Source: Luteimonas sp. S4-F44
GTDB lineage: Bacteria; Pseudomonadota; Gammaproteobacteria; Xanthomonadales; Xanthomonadaceae
Reading direction: 5' to 3'
DNA length: 64,000 nucleotides
Assembly (NCBI RefSeq): GCF_022637415.1
Contig: NZ_CP093340.1
Span: 186,001-250,000, forward strand
Part shown: in pieces, positions 35,872 through 45,277 of the stretch
How positions within the stretch are numbered: the first letter of the stretch is position 1
Layout: each line of letters starts with the position of its first letter
The notes under the pieces: generated by a model
Databases searched by the model: none
The model's input: only the letters and a program-made list of their open reading frames with translations
What the model was told of the DNA's origin: nothing
Made by a program: the position numbers and the translations under genes

Positions 35872-37941
35872 ATGCAGCAACAGATCCTCGATGCCCTGCG
35901 CCGTGGCGCCCACGACGATGCCGCCGCGCTCGCGCGCCAGGCCCTGGCCGATGCGCCCCGCGATGTCGGTCTGCTGCGCGCCGCTGCGCTCGCCCTGCGC
36001 ACGGCCGGTGATCGCGACGGCGCGCTGGCCGCGATCGACGCTGCGATCGCCGATGCGCCCGACGAGGCCGAGCTGCACTTCCTGCGCGCGGGCATGCTGC
36101 TGGACGCGCGCGACCTGGAGGCCGCGCAGGCGGCGTTGTCGCAGACGGTGTCGCTCGATCCCAATCAGTTCGGCGCCTATGTGATGCGCGCGCAGCTGGC
36201 GATCGGCCGCGGCGATCTCGACGAGGCCGAGCAACAGCAGAAGCTGGCCGAGCGCGTGGCGCCCGAGCACCCGTGGACGACGATGCTTGCCGGCGCGATC
36301 GCCTCGCGTCGCGGCGACCACGACCGCGCGCTGGGCCTGCTGTCGCACGCCTCCAGCCAGGCGCCGGACGACCTGCAGGTGCTGCATGCGCTGGCCTTCG
36401 GCTATCTCGCGGCCGGGCACCTGGCGTTTGCCGAGCAGGCGTTCCGCCGCGTGATCGAGCAGACCGGCCAGGCGCCGTTGCGCGGCTTGCTGGCGCAGAT
36501 CGTGCTGCAGCAGGGCCGTCCGGCCGATGCCGCCGACGTGATCGCCGAGATCCTGGCCGATCCGGCGCAGATCACCCCGGCGTGGCAGACCCTCGGCGGC
36601 GAGCTCGAACTGGAGGCTGGGCGTCCCGAGCGCGCAGCGCCGTTGCTGCATGCCGCATTCGCCGCGCATCCCGAGTCACGCCGCGCGACCAATGCACTGG
36701 TCCAGCTGTGGAGCAGGACCGACGCTGCGGACGACGCCCGCAGCACGCTCGATGCCGCGCTCGCGGCCGGCCCCGAGCACGATCATCTGTGGCTCGCGCG
36801 GCTGGCGTTCGAGCCGTTCGCCGGTGAGGCCGCGCGCGGCATCGTCGAGCGCTGGAACGCACGCCGTCCCGATCACCTGCCGGCGTTGCAGGCACGCCTG
36901 TCGCTGGAGACCGGCGCCGGCGACATGGAAGCGGCCGAAGCGGTCGCGCGCGCGGTCACCGCGCTGCAGCCCGGCCATGCCGCGGCCAACGAGTTCCTGT
37001 TCAACCAGTTGCTCGCGCGCGATCCGGACGCGGCGGTGACCTTTGCCGAAGGTCTGCAGGCAACTGCGCACGACGCTGCGCGGCTGATGCTGCGCCGCTG
37101 GGTCGGCCTGGCCCAGGACGCCGCCGGCCGCCACGCCGATGCGGTCGCGACCTGGACCGCGGTCAGCGTCGAGACCAGCGCCGCGGCGAGCGCACCGCCC
37201 GAGCCGACCGCCGCGCCGCCGCAGTGGCCGCCGGTCGCCGACTCGTTGGCGGCGCAGCCCGCGGCGGTGTTCCTCTATGGACCGCCCGGCGCCCAGGTCG
37301 ACCGCATCGCCGGCCTGCTGCGGCAGGCGGTGCGCCAGTTCCGCGCCGACCGCTTCGCCGGCCCGGTTGCCGACGCATTCCAGGACACTCGCGTGCCGGC
37401 CCGGCTCGCCGCGGGCGAATTCACCGCGCGCCAGATCGTCGACAGCTGGCGCACCCAGTTGCCGGCACGCGATGCCGGTGACGGCGCAATCGTCGACTGG
37501 CTGCCGTGGTGGGACAACGCCTGGCTGCTGGCGCTGCGGCCCGAACTGCCGCAGGCGCGCTTGCTGCTAGCGCTGCGCGATCCGCGCGACATGCTGCTCG
37601 AATGGCTGGCGTTCGGCACCGCGTTGACCATGCGCATCGAAGACGCCCAGAGCGCGGCCGACTGGCTGGCCCGCCACCTGGCGCAGTTCGCCGACCTCAT
37701 CGAGCAGTCGCTGATGCCGCTCACGGTGGTGCGCACCGACGCGCCGGCCGCCGATCCGATGGCGGTCGCGGCCGCACTGGGCGAGGCCCTCGCGCTCGAC
37801 GGCTTTCCGGTGCCGCCGCCGCAGGCGCTCGGCACAGATCGCCTGCCGGCCGGACGCTGGCGTGCGTACACCGACGCGCTGGCCGGCCCGATCGCCGCCT
37901 TGACCCCGGTCGCGGTGCGCCTGGGCTATCCGCAGGCCTGA
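35872..37941 (+). CDS. TPR protein with sulfotransferase-like C-terminal domain
   Basis: A 689-residue protein. The first 420 or so residues are tandem TPR-like helical repeats (A-L-x-L-x-x-x-G-x-x-x-x-A-L). After an Ala/Pro linker near residues 440-460, a domain starts with AAVFLYGPPGAQVDRIAGLL and includes LLALRDPRDMLLEWLAFG, which resembles the P-loop and 3' phosphate motifs of sulfotransferases. The usual 5' phosphosulfate loop is poorly kept, so enzymatic activity is doubtful. ybhB follows 38 bases later. Confidence 0.8.
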   Translation: MQQQILDALRRGAHDDAAALARQALADAPRDVGLLRAAALALRTAGDRDGALAAIDAAIADAPDEAELHFLRAGMLLDARDLEAAQAALSQTVSLDPNQFGAYVMRAQLAIGRGDLDEAEQQQKLAERVAPEHPWTTMLAGAIASRRGDHDRALGLLSHASSQAPDDLQVLHALAFGYLAAGHLAFAEQAFRRVIEQTGQAPLRGLLAQIVLQQGRPADAADVIAEILADPAQITPAWQTLGGELELEAGRPERAAPLLHAAFAAHPESRRATNALVQLWSRTDAADDARSTLDAALAAGPEHDHLWLARLAFEPFAGEAARGIVERWNARRPDHLPALQARLSLETGAGDMEAAEAVARAVTALQPGHAAANEFLFNQLLARDPDAAVTFAEGLQATAHDAARLMLRRWVGLAQDAAGRHADAVATWTAVSVETSAAASAPPEPTAAPPQWPPVADSLAAQPAAVFLYGPPGAQVDRIAGLLRQAVRQFRADRFAGPVADAFQDTRVPARLAAGEFTARQIVDSWRTQLPARDAGDGAIVDWLPWWDNAWLLALRPELPQARLLLALRDPRDMLLEWLAFGTALTMRIEDAQSAADWLARHLAQFADLIEQSLMPLTVVRTDAPAADPMAVAAALGEALALDGFPVPPPQALGTDRLPAGRWRAYTDALAGPIAALTPVAVRLGYPQA

Positions 37942-37979
37942 CCGCCGCCCCGACTTTCCGCATCCCAGGAGACGACACC

Positions 37980-38597
37980 ATGCGCATCCACAGCGACAGT
38001 TTCGCGCCCGGCCAGCCGATTCCCGCGGCGTTCGCGGCGGGCACGCCCGACGGCTTCGGCGGCAACCGTAACCCGCACCTGGCCTGGGACGAGGTCCCGG
38101 CCGGCACGCGTTCGTTCGCGCTGCTGTGCCTGGACCCCGATGCGCCGACCGACCCGTCGCTGGCGGGCCGCGACGATGTCGAGATCCCGGTCGCGCATCC
38201 GCGCGGCACGTTCGTGCACTGGGCCGTGGTCGACTTGCCGGCCGAGCTGCGCGCGATCGAGGCTGGCAGCGCCAGCGACGGTGTGACGCCGGGCGGCAAG
38301 CGCCGACCGCCGGGCCCGGCCGGCGCGCGCCAGGGTCTGAACGACTACACCGGCTGGTTCGCAGGCGATCCCGATATGGCCGGCGACTGGTTCGGCTACG
38401 ACGGTCCGTACCCGCCGCCCAACGACCTGCGCACGCATCGCTATTTCTTCCGTCTGTTCGCGCTCGACGTCGAACGTCTCGACGTGCCGGAGCGCTTCAC
38501 CGCCGGCGACGTGCAGCGCGCGATGCAGGGCCATGTGCTGGCCGAAGCGACTATGTGGGGCAGCTACGCGCTGCATCCGGGCGCCACGCCGGCCTGA
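37980..38597 (+). CDS. YbhB/YbcL family protein (PEBP-like)
   Basis: A 205-residue cytoplasmic phosphatidylethanolamine-binding-like protein. It has the family core DPDAPTDPS, GTFVHWAVVDLPAE and YDGPYPPPNDLRTHRYFFRLFAL. The biochemical role of bacterial YbhB is not settled. AGGAGA precedes the ATG. A strong hairpin follows its stop and separates it from the convergent lipoprotein gene. Confidence 0.92.
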   Translation: MRIHSDSFAPGQPIPAAFAAGTPDGFGGNRNPHLAWDEVPAGTRSFALLCLDPDAPTDPSLAGRDDVEIPVAHPRGTFVHWAVVDLPAELRAIEAGSASDGVTPGGKRRPPGPAGARQGLNDYTGWFAGDPDMAGDWFGYDGPYPPPNDLRTHRYFFRLFALDVERLDVPERFTAGDVQRAMQGHVLAEATMWGSYALHPGATPA

Positions 38598-38637
38598 CGC
38601 ATGAGGCGCGCGCGTCGTTGCGCGCGCGCTTCATGCG
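38598..38637. terminator. Bidirectional terminator hairpin between ybhB and META lipoprotein gene
   Basis: CGCATGAGGCGCGCGCG (38598-38614) pairs with CGCGCGCGCTTCATGCG (38621-38637) over 17 bases with one G-T wobble, around the loop TCGTTG. It starts directly after the ybhB stop in a 57-base gap between convergent genes, so it can serve both strands. No T-run is present. Confidence 0.75.
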
Positions 38638-38654
38638 GTCGCGCCAGGTTGGGC

Positions 38655-39482
38655 TCAGCGCGTGACGGTCTCCGACTCGACCACCATATCGAGCACGTAG
38701 GCCTGCGCCGGCGCATCGGTCGGCGGGTCGGCCACATCGAAGCGTCGCACGCGCACGACATTGCGTGTGCCGTCTTCGTGGGTGAATCCCTCGATCTCCT
38801 GGTACAGCGGCGCCCACGGCGCGTCGCCGGGCACGCGCACGCCGTTGGCGTCGTAACGCACCTCGCGCGCCTGCAGGCAGCGGTGGTCGGGGATCAGCGG
38901 ATGGCTGCAGGCCACGCGCTCAGGCGCGATCTCCAGAAACACCTGCTCGCCCTCGCTGCCATAGCGCGTGGCGGGCGTGGGCGTGCCCTCGAACGTCAGC
39001 ACGTCGCCGCTGTCGGTCTGCAGCGTCAACCGCGGGGTTTCGCCCTCAGCGATGGTGATGTGATGGGTGCCGGGCAGGCGCTGGCCGATCTCGCGCTCGA
39101 GCGTCTGCAGCCGCGGGTCTTGGCAGGCCATCATGGTCGAGATCACCTGGTCGACGGTCATGCGGTCGTCGTCAAGCGCCACGTTCGCGCTCATATTGTT
39201 GCAGGCGTTGCGGACCTGGACGCCGCCATCGCGGAAATCGAGCTGCAACGGCGCGCCGCCTTCGGCCAGCAGGCCCTCGATCCGCGCGCCGGCGCCCGAG
39301 CGGGCATCCACCAGGCGCCAGTGATAGGCCCCGAGCGTGGCCGTGTGGTCGGCCGGCGCGGCGTCGGGCAGTTCGGCGGTCGCCGCTTGCCCATCCGGCG
39401 TCGCGGCGCCATCGGGCGGCGAGGGGGTGGGCGAGCAGGCGATCAGGGCGAACGGCAGCAGCAGGGGCAGTGCACGACGCAT
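38655..39482 (-). CDS. META-domain and DUF4377 lipoprotein
   Basis: A 275-residue lipoprotein. The signal MRRALPLLLPFALIACS has a lipobox Cys. A META/HslJ-like domain (about residues 55-150) reads YHWRLVDARS, QLDFRDGGVQVRNACNNMS and STMMAC. A DUF4377-like C-terminal domain (about 165-270) carries LEIAPERVACSH, CLQAREVRYD and IEGFTHEDGTRNVVRVRR. HslJ relatives are linked to heat or novobiocin tolerance; the role here is unknown. The ATG at 39482 is chosen over the longer frame because the signal begins there. Confidence 0.88.
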   Translation of the reverse strand: MRRALPLLLPFALIACSPTPSPPDGAATPDGQAATAELPDAAPADHTATLGAYHWRLVDARSGAGARIEGLLAEGGAPLQLDFRDGGVQVRNACNNMSANVALDDDRMTVDQVISTMMACQDPRLQTLEREIGQRLPGTHHITIAEGETPRLTLQTDSGDVLTFEGTPTPATRYGSEGEQVFLEIAPERVACSHPLIPDHRCLQAREVRYDANGVRVPGDAPWAPLYQEIEGFTHEDGTRNVVRVRRFDVADPPTDAPAQAYVLDMVVESETVTR

Positions 39483-39713
39483 CGGGCGTCTCCTTGTCGA
39501 TCGAACAGATGCGCCCAAGCTTAACCGGCCCGCCTGCACGCACCTTGTGCATGCCGACGCGCAGGGGGCCCGCGGTTCAAACATCGAACAGGACGACTGC
39601 CCGGACCGCGCCCAGTTCGAGATCGCTCGGCGCGTTGCGCGGAGCAGACATGGCCGATGTCACCGCCCGTGTTCGCGGGGGCGGGCGGCGACACCTGGGC
39701 CTTGCGAAAGGTC

Positions 39714-40508
39714 TCAGACCCCCGACGGCATCAACAGCAGCAGGCCCAGGCCGAGCGCGATGCGGTAGAGCGCAAAGCCGGTGAAACGATGGCGCTTGAT
39801 GTAGCCGAGCAACCACTTGACCACGATGAAGCCGGTCACCATCGCGGCGACGAAGGCGATCGCGACGTCGCCCCAGGCTTCCTCGCCCAGGCCCTGGTCG
39901 AGCCACAACTCCAGGAACGCATAGCCGCTGGCCGCGAACATCGTCGGGATGCCGACCAGGAACACGAACTCGGTCGCCGCCGAGCGCCGGCTCAGGCCGG
40001 CCAGCATCGCGATGAAGATCGCGGCCGCCGAGCGCGAGGTGCCGGGGAACACGCCGGCCAGCACCTGCGCCAGGCCGACCAGCACCGCGACCGTCCAGGT
40101 CACATCGCTGCGGTCGGGCCGGCGCTCGGCCAGGCGCTCGGCGACGATCATCCACAGCCCGCCGATCACCAGCGCCCAGGCCACCGGCGTGACGGTCTCG
40201 GGCAGCTCCCAGCCGGCCATGCGCACCGGCAGGCCGACCAGCGCGGTGACCAGGAACGCCAGCGCCAGCTTCATCGCATAGTCGCGGTTGGCGCGTTCGT
40301 GCAGGCCGGTGGTCAGGCTCCAGATCCGCTGGCGGAACACCAGCGTGATCGCGACGATCGCGCCGGCCTGGATGACGATGTTGAAGAAATCCGAACGGGC
40401 GCCGAGCCAGTGCTGGGTGATCAGCAGGTGGCCGGTGCTGGAAACGGGCAGGAACTCGGTAAGCCCTTCGATGATGCCGAGCAGCAGGGCGGAAATCGGG
40501 TCGGACAC
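39714..40508 (-). CDS. uppP: Undecaprenyl-diphosphatase
   Basis: A 264-residue integral membrane enzyme (BacA/UppP) that recycles the lipid carrier for peptidoglycan and confers bacitracin tolerance. The two signatures are LLGIIEGLTEFLPVSSTGHLL and VFPGTSRSAAAIFIAMLAG. About eight membrane segments are seen. The start is a GTG at 40508; no ATG is available close by, and the upstream frame has no homology. Confidence 0.93.
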   Translation of the reverse strand: MSDPISALLLGIIEGLTEFLPVSSTGHLLITQHWLGARSDFFNIVIQAGAIVAITLVFRQRIWSLTTGLHERANRDYAMKLALAFLVTALVGLPVRMAGWELPETVTPVAWALVIGGLWMIVAERLAERRPDRSDVTWTVAVLVGLAQVLAGVFPGTSRSAAAIFIAMLAGLSRRSAATEFVFLVGIPTMFAASGYAFLELWLDQGLGEEAWGDVAIAFVAAMVTGFIVVKWLLGYIKRHRFTGFALYRIALGLGLLLLMPSGV

Positions 40509-40589
40509 AGGGACTCGCGGTGCAGCGGTGGGGGCGGGCAAGCATACGCGCCCGGTCCGGGCGGGGCCAAACCACGCAGTGCCGTCCTG

Positions 40590-40645
40590 GTCACTTTCCC
40601 CGCTCGCGGGGGAGGTCGGTGTGCGCTGGGCGCCGGGTGGGGGCC
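40590..40645. repeat. Intergenic double-hairpin repeat, copy B
   Basis: GTCACTTTCCCCGC, then TCGCGGGGGAGGTCGG, then GCGCTGGGCGCCGGGTGGGGGC. It is the same element type as 23066-23120, with conserved hairpin arms and GGGCGCCGGxTGGGG end. It lies between uppP and the DUF4124-like gene, close to the latter's stop. Confidence 0.6.
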
Positions 40646-40657
40646 CGCCCCGCGCTG

Positions 40658-41302
40658 TTAGTCGTGCACTGCCGCCGCCGGCTGCTTGAGCTCGCGATAG
40701 CGCGCCAATGCCGCGCGCAGATCGCCGCCAAGCGCGGCCTGGTCGGCCAATTGCTGCTCGAGCACCGCGGTCTGGCGTTCCAGATCCGTGCGCTGGGCGC
40801 GGATGCCGGCGATCAGCGTCGCGTCGACCGGCGCGTCGCGCAGTTCCAGATCGGCGGCCTGGCGCAGCAGCGACAGCAGGCTCGCGCGCAGATTGGCGAT
40901 GCCCAGCTGCGAGGTCTTGATGGCTTCTTCGACCAGCACGATGCGCTCGCCGTAGGCGCGGCGCAGGTCGGCTTCGGTCGCGTAGGCCTCGACCATCGCC
41001 AGTTCCCGGCGCTGCAGCACGCCGCGCGCGTCGGCCTCGCGCTGCGCCTGCGCCTGGGCGGCTTCGGCCGCACTGCGTTCCTCGTCGGTGAGCGCGCGGC
41101 CGATCTCGGCGGTGCGCACGCCGCTGCGGGCGTCGATTTCGGTGCGCGCCGCGTTCACTGCGGAGGCGGGCAGGGCATCGCCGCAGACCCGGCGGCCGCC
41201 TTCGTCCCAGCAGTACACCTTGCGCTCGGGCGCGATGGTCTGTGCCCCGGCGGTCGCGGCGGCGAGCGACAGCGCGACGGCCAGAAGTCCCTGCAACGTC
41301 AT
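40658..41302 (-). CDS. Exported protein, DUF4124-like start with coiled-coil body
   Basis: A 214-residue protein. Signal peptide MTLQGLLAVALSLAAATAGAQ, then VYCWDEGGRRVCGDALP, a small two-Cys motif like DUF4124 domains. The rest is a long charged helix with Glu/Arg/Leu and few prolines (about residues 60-205), likely coiled coil. Encoded between pyrE and uppP on the same strand. Function not known. Confidence 0.75.
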   Translation of the reverse strand: MTLQGLLAVALSLAAATAGAQTIAPERKVYCWDEGGRRVCGDALPASAVNAARTEIDARSGVRTAEIGRALTDEERSAAEAAQAQAQREADARGVLQRRELAMVEAYATEADLRRAYGERIVLVEEAIKTSQLGIANLRASLLSLLRQAADLELRDAPVDATLIAGIRAQRTDLERQTAVLEQQLADQAALGGDLRAALARYRELKQPAAAVHD

Positions 41303-41334
41303 CGTGTGCCTCCCCCGGCGGCGCTGGCGGGCCA

Positions 41335-41994
41335 TCAGCGCGCCGGGCCGCTTCCGTACTGCGACCGGTAGGCGAGCAGGCGGTCGCGCTCGGCGTCCAG
41401 TGTCGCGTTTTCGCCTGTGAACGCAAGCAGGTCCGACAGCCCGGCGATCGACACCACCGGCACGTCCTGCGCGTCGGCCACGCGCTGGGCGGCCGAGCGC
41501 GGATCGTCGTCGCTCAGGCGCTCCTGGCGGTCGAGCGCAATCACGATGCCCGCCACTCGTCCGCCGGCCGCGTCGATCAGGCCCAGCGCCTCGCGGATCG
41601 CGGTGCCGGCGGTGATCACGTCGTCGACGATCAGCACCCGGCGGCCGTCGAGCGGTGCGCCGATCAGGGTGCCGCCCTCGCCGTGGGTCTTGGCCTCCTT
41701 GCGGTTGAATGCAATGGGCAGGTCGCGCCCGCGGCGCGCGTACTCGACGCCCAGCGCGCTCGCCAGTGGAATGCCCTTGTAGGCCGGTCCGAACAGCAGG
41801 TCGAAGTCGAGCTCCGCCGCCTCGAGCGCATCGGCATAGCAGCGTGCCAGCGTCGCCAGGGCCGCGCCCGAGTCGAAGCGACCGGCATTGAAGAAGTACG
41901 GGCTGACGCGACCGGACTTGAGCGTGAACTCGCCAAAGCGCAGCGCCTGCACATCGAAGGCAAGCTGCAGGAAGCGGGTGCGGTGGTCGGACAT
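41335..41994 (-). CDS. pyrE: Orotate phosphoribosyltransferase
   Basis: Joins orotate to PRPP in pyrimidine synthesis. The 219 residues have [18 protein letters not shown] near the start, [25 protein letters not shown] for the catalytic loop, and the PRPP motif [13 protein letters not shown]. The ATG at 41994 is the normal pyrE start; the longer upstream frame is spurious. Divergent from xth across about 200 bases. Confidence 0.96.
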   Translation of the reverse strand: MSDHRTRFLQLAFDVQALRFGEFTLKSGRVSPYFFNAGRFDSGAALATLARCYADALEAAELDFDLLFGPAYKGIPLASALGVEYARRGRDLPIAFNRKEAKTHGEGGTLIGAPLDGRRVLIVDDVITAGTAIREALGLIDAAGGRVAGIVIALDRQERLSDDDPRSAAQRVADAQDVPVVSIAGLSDLLAFTGENATLDAERDRLLAYRSQYGSGPAR

Positions 41995-42193
41995 CGGCGG
42001 CCTGACGGAAGGACGGAAAGCGCAAATGGTAAGGCACAGCGCGTCGCGGGCCGTGCCAGCACAGGGCGGCGCGCGTGAGGCCGGCCGTCGTCGCGTCCTC
42101 GATGTGCAAGGGCCGGCCGGACAGGGCCGCTGACGGGCGAGGCGGCCGCGATCGCGCGGACTCGATCGCCGTGCGTCGGTTACCCTTCGCGCC

Positions 42194-42997
42194 ATGAGAA
42201 TCATCAGCTTCAACGCCAATGGCCTGCGCTCGGCCGCCCGCAAGGGGTTCTTCGACTGGTTCGCCGCGCAGGACGCCGATGTGTTATGCGTGCAGGAGAC
42301 CAAGGCCCAGGAGCACCAGCTCGCCGGTGCCGAGTTCCTGCCGGCCGGCTACAAGGCCTGGTTCCGCGATGCGACCACCAAGAAGGGCTACAGCGGGGTG
42401 GCGATCTATGCGCGGCGCGAGCCCGACGAAGTGCGCACCGCGCTGGGCTGGGCGCCGTTCGACGAGGAGGGCCGCTACATCGAGGCGCGCTTCGGCAACC
42501 TGAGCGTGGTCTCGTTCTACATCCCGTCCGGCTCGTCGGGCGATCTGCGTCAGGGCTTCAAGTTCGAGGTCATGGCCTGGTTGCGACCGATCCTCGACGA
42601 ATGGCTCGCCAGCGGCCGTGATTACGTGCTGTGCGGCGACTGGAACATCGTGCGCAGCCGCAACGACATCCGCAACTGGTCGAGCAACCAGAAGAACTCC
42701 GGCTGCACGCCGCCCGAGCGCGCCTGGCTCAACGGCATGATCGCCGATGCCTGCGGCGACGGGCTGTGCGCGCCGCCAGCGAGCGGCTGGCTCGACGCGC
42801 TGCGCGTGCTGCGGCCCGAGGCCGCCGAGTACACCTGGTGGAGCAACCGCGGCGCGGCGCGTGCCAACGACGTGGGCTGGCGCATCGACTACCAGTTCGT
42901 CACGCCCTCGCTGCGCGAGCGCATCCAGGCCGCCGCGGTTCATGCCGAGCCGCGCTTCTCCGATCACGCGCCGCTCATCGTGGACTATCGCGCGTGA
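42194..42997 (+). CDS. xth: Exodeoxyribonuclease III
   Basis: AP endonuclease and 3' exonuclease in base-excision repair. The 267 residues begin [22 protein letters not shown]. The catalytic glutamate is in CVQETKAQ, the metal and base residues in CGDWNIV and [11 protein letters not shown]. The pyrE-xth divergent pairing is common in related genera. The stop overlaps the next gene's GTG. Confidence 0.95.
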   Translation: MRIISFNANGLRSAARKGFFDWFAAQDADVLCVQETKAQEHQLAGAEFLPAGYKAWFRDATTKKGYSGVAIYARREPDEVRTALGWAPFDEEGRYIEARFGNLSVVSFYIPSGSSGDLRQGFKFEVMAWLRPILDEWLASGRDYVLCGDWNIVRSRNDIRNWSSNQKNSGCTPPERAWLNGMIADACGDGLCAPPASGWLDALRVLRPEAAEYTWWSNRGAARANDVGWRIDYQFVTPSLRERIQAAAVHAEPRFSDHAPLIVDYRA

Positions 42998-44316
42998 GCG
43001 CCGCCGCGCCGACGCGCGCCGGCAAGCCGTCGATCTGGCAGGCCTTCACCCAGCCCGCGGCGCGGACGATGTTCCTGTTCGGCTTCGCGTCGGGCCTGCC
43101 GTTCCTGCTCGTCGCCGGCACGCTTGCCTACTGGCTGCGCGAAGGCGGCATGGAGCTGCGCGACATCACGATGATCGCCAGCGCCGGCATGGCGTACTCG
43201 TTCAAGTTCCTGTGGGCGCCGCTGGTTGATCGCTGGCGGTTGCCGCTGCTCGGACGGCTGGGCCAGCGGCGCGGCTGGTTGCTGCTGGCGATGGTGGCGG
43301 TGATGGCAGGACTGCTGGGTATGGCGGCCGTGGGCACCGGGCCGCTGGCGTTGTTCATCGCGCTGACGCTGCTGGTCGCGTTCTCGGGCGCGACGCTCGA
43401 CATCGCGGTCGACGCCTATCGCGTCGAGATCGCGCCGGCCAATGCGCAGGGTGCGCTCGTGGCGACCTATTCGCTGGGCTATCGCATCGCGCTGATCGTG
43501 ACCGGCGCGCTGGCGCTGGTGCTGGCCGACCATGTCGCCTGGCCGATGGTCTACCGCGCGATGGCCGCCTGCATGCTGTTGCCGATCGTCGCCTGCCTGC
43601 TCGCACGCGAGCCGGACGTGGTGCGCGTGCGCGCGCAGAACTGGGCGCAGGGTCTGCGCGAAGGCGTGGTCGAGCCGTTCGCCGATTTCTTCCGCCGGTT
43701 CGGCGGCAAGGTCGCGCTGGCGATCCTGATGTTCATCCTGGCGATGAAGATCTCCGACCAGGCGCTGATCGGCGGCATCATCGGCCCGTTCTATCTCGAC
43801 CAGGGCTTCAGCAAGACCGAGATCGCGGCGGTCACCAAGGTCTACGGCATCTGGATCGGTATCGCCGGTGCTTTTCTGGGCGGCGTCGCGGTCGCGCGCT
43901 GGGGCGTGCAGTGGCCGCTGTTTGTCGCCATCGTGCTCGGCGCGGCGAGCAACCTGCTGTATCTGGCCCTGATCGGCGCCGACGGCGACCTGACCCGGCT
44001 CACCATCGTGATCTCCGGCGAGAACCTGGCGCAGGGCTTCCTCGGGACGGTGGCGGTCGCGTACATGTCGGCGCTGGTCAACCAGCGCTACACCGCCACG
44101 CAGTACGCGTTGTTCTCGTCGCTGATCATGTTGCCTGGCAAGCTGCTGGGCTTCTTTTCGGGCTGGATCGTCGAAGTCACCGAGGGCTACGCGGTCTACT
44201 TCGTGATCACCGCGGTCGTCGCGGCGCCGGCATTGCTGCTGTTCTTCTGGCTCAAGCCGCGTGTGAGGCTCGGCGAGGACGCCGCGGCCGGCGCGCAGAG
44301 CGACGCCGGCCCCTAG
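42994..44316 (+). CDS. ampG: AmpG-type muropeptide MFS permease
   Basis: A 440-residue inner-membrane transporter with 12 or more hydrophobic segments. AmpG imports anhydromuropeptides for cell-wall recycling, which also feeds beta-lactamase induction. LFGFASGLPFLLVAGTLAYWLREGG and YSFKFLWAPLVDR are the diagnostic blocks. The GTG at 42994 overlaps the xth stop (GTGA), so translation is coupled. Whether it serves beta-lactamase signalling here is not known. Confidence 0.92.
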   Translation: MSAAAPTRAGKPSIWQAFTQPAARTMFLFGFASGLPFLLVAGTLAYWLREGGMELRDITMIASAGMAYSFKFLWAPLVDRWRLPLLGRLGQRRGWLLLAMVAVMAGLLGMAAVGTGPLALFIALTLLVAFSGATLDIAVDAYRVEIAPANAQGALVATYSLGYRIALIVTGALALVLADHVAWPMVYRAMAACMLLPIVACLLAREPDVVRVRAQNWAQGLREGVVEPFADFFRRFGGKVALAILMFILAMKISDQALIGGIIGPFYLDQGFSKTEIAAVTKVYGIWIGIAGAFLGGVAVARWGVQWPLFVAIVLGAASNLLYLALIGADGDLTRLTIVISGENLAQGFLGTVAVAYMSALVNQRYTATQYALFSSLIMLPGKLLGFFSGWIVEVTEGYAVYFVITAVVAAPALLLFFWLKPRVRLGEDAAAGAQSDAGP

Positions 44317-44324
44317 GGCCGGCG
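44304..44324. terminator. Hairpin terminator between ampG and convergent lipoprotein gene
   Basis: GCCGGCCC and GGGCCGGC pair perfectly around CTA, with one more C-G outside. The hairpin overlaps the ampG stop and lies in the 24-base gap between convergent genes. No T-run. Confidence 0.45.
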
Positions 44325-44340
44325 CCGCCGCACGGTGGCG

Positions 44341-44994
44341 TCAGCCCTGGATGTCGGCGAGCGCACCGTCGGTCGCCGGGGGCGCATGCAGGCAGGCGTC
44401 CGGGTTGCCATCAAGGCCGGCCGGCATCTGGCAGGTGCGCGGCGCGAAATCGAGCGTGCCCTGCCAGCCGAGCCGGCGGTCCGGACGCAGGCCCACCTGC
44501 ACGTCCACGTCGCGGATCACCACGCGTGCGGTCTGCGGCGCGCCGCCGGCGACCGCCCAGCTGTCGAGCTGGTGGGCGAGCGTCGGATCGAGCAGGCGAT
44601 TGTCCTCGAGCAGACCGCGCACCTGGTCCAGCGCCGCGGTGTGCTCGCCGCCGGCGCCGCTGGGCTCGATGTTGACGCTGGCGAGCATGCCGTCCTGCTG
44701 GCGGAACGCGACGCGCTCGGCCGGGACCGTCAACAGCCGGCCATCGGGCAGTCGCAACGTCACCTGACGCGCTTGCGCGATCGTGTGCTCGCTGGCGAGC
44801 GCGCCGTTGTGCTGCGGCCAGGCCAGGTCCACCTGCTCGGCGACGGGCGCCGACAGGTCGATGTGCAACGGTTTGACCAGCGCGGGTGGCGTGTCGATCT
44901 TCGCGCAGCCGGCGGCCAGCAGGCCGGCCAGGAGCAGGGCGGTCGCGGCCTGGCGCAAGCCGGACCGGGTGTGGGAAAGGGGGGTCGAACGCAT
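44341..44994 (-). CDS. Putative lipoprotein of unknown function
   Basis: A 217-residue protein with a signal ending LLLAGLLAAGCAK, a clear lipobox. The mature part has LVKPLHIDLSAPVAEQVDLAWP and the rest is without a known motif; two cysteines near the C-terminus (C-x11-C) may pair. I do not recognise the family. It lies about 280 bases downstream of dnaG on the same strand. Confidence 0.72.
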   Translation of the reverse strand: MRSTPLSHTRSGLRQAATALLLAGLLAAGCAKIDTPPALVKPLHIDLSAPVAEQVDLAWPQHNGALASEHTIAQARQVTLRLPDGRLLTVPAERVAFRQQDGMLASVNIEPSGAGGEHTAALDQVRGLLEDNRLLDPTLAHQLDSWAVAGGAPQTARVVIRDVDVQVGLRPDRRLGWQGTLDFAPRTCQMPAGLDGNPDACLHAPPATDGALADIQG

Positions 44995-45277
44995 GGCAAA
45001 ACATCCTGTGGAGGGAGACAGCGGGGACCTGACCGGGTCCGTCTGCGCGGACCCTGGCGTCGTCGTGGCGAAGCGCGGCCGACGACAGGCGCGCTGCGCC
45101 TGCGTGGCGTTGCCGATGATCCCCCGCGGCGGATCAGACCAGCGCTGGAGTTAAGGGCGCGTCGATGATGTGTTGGCGTCGCTGCTCTGGAAACGCTTTC
45201 ATTGCCGGGTCGACGGTGCATCCAACCGCGCCATTGCAGCCACCGCGCCTGCGCGATCGGGCCTGTGGCATGGCGGG
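44995..45277. other. Intergenic, dnaG to lipoprotein gene
   Basis: A 283-base gap with no gene I support. It holds a perfect 7-base stem GGGTCCG/CGGACCC at 45035-45054 with loop TCTGCG, which could end the dnaG transcript or act in the lipoprotein leader. Confidence 0.3.
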
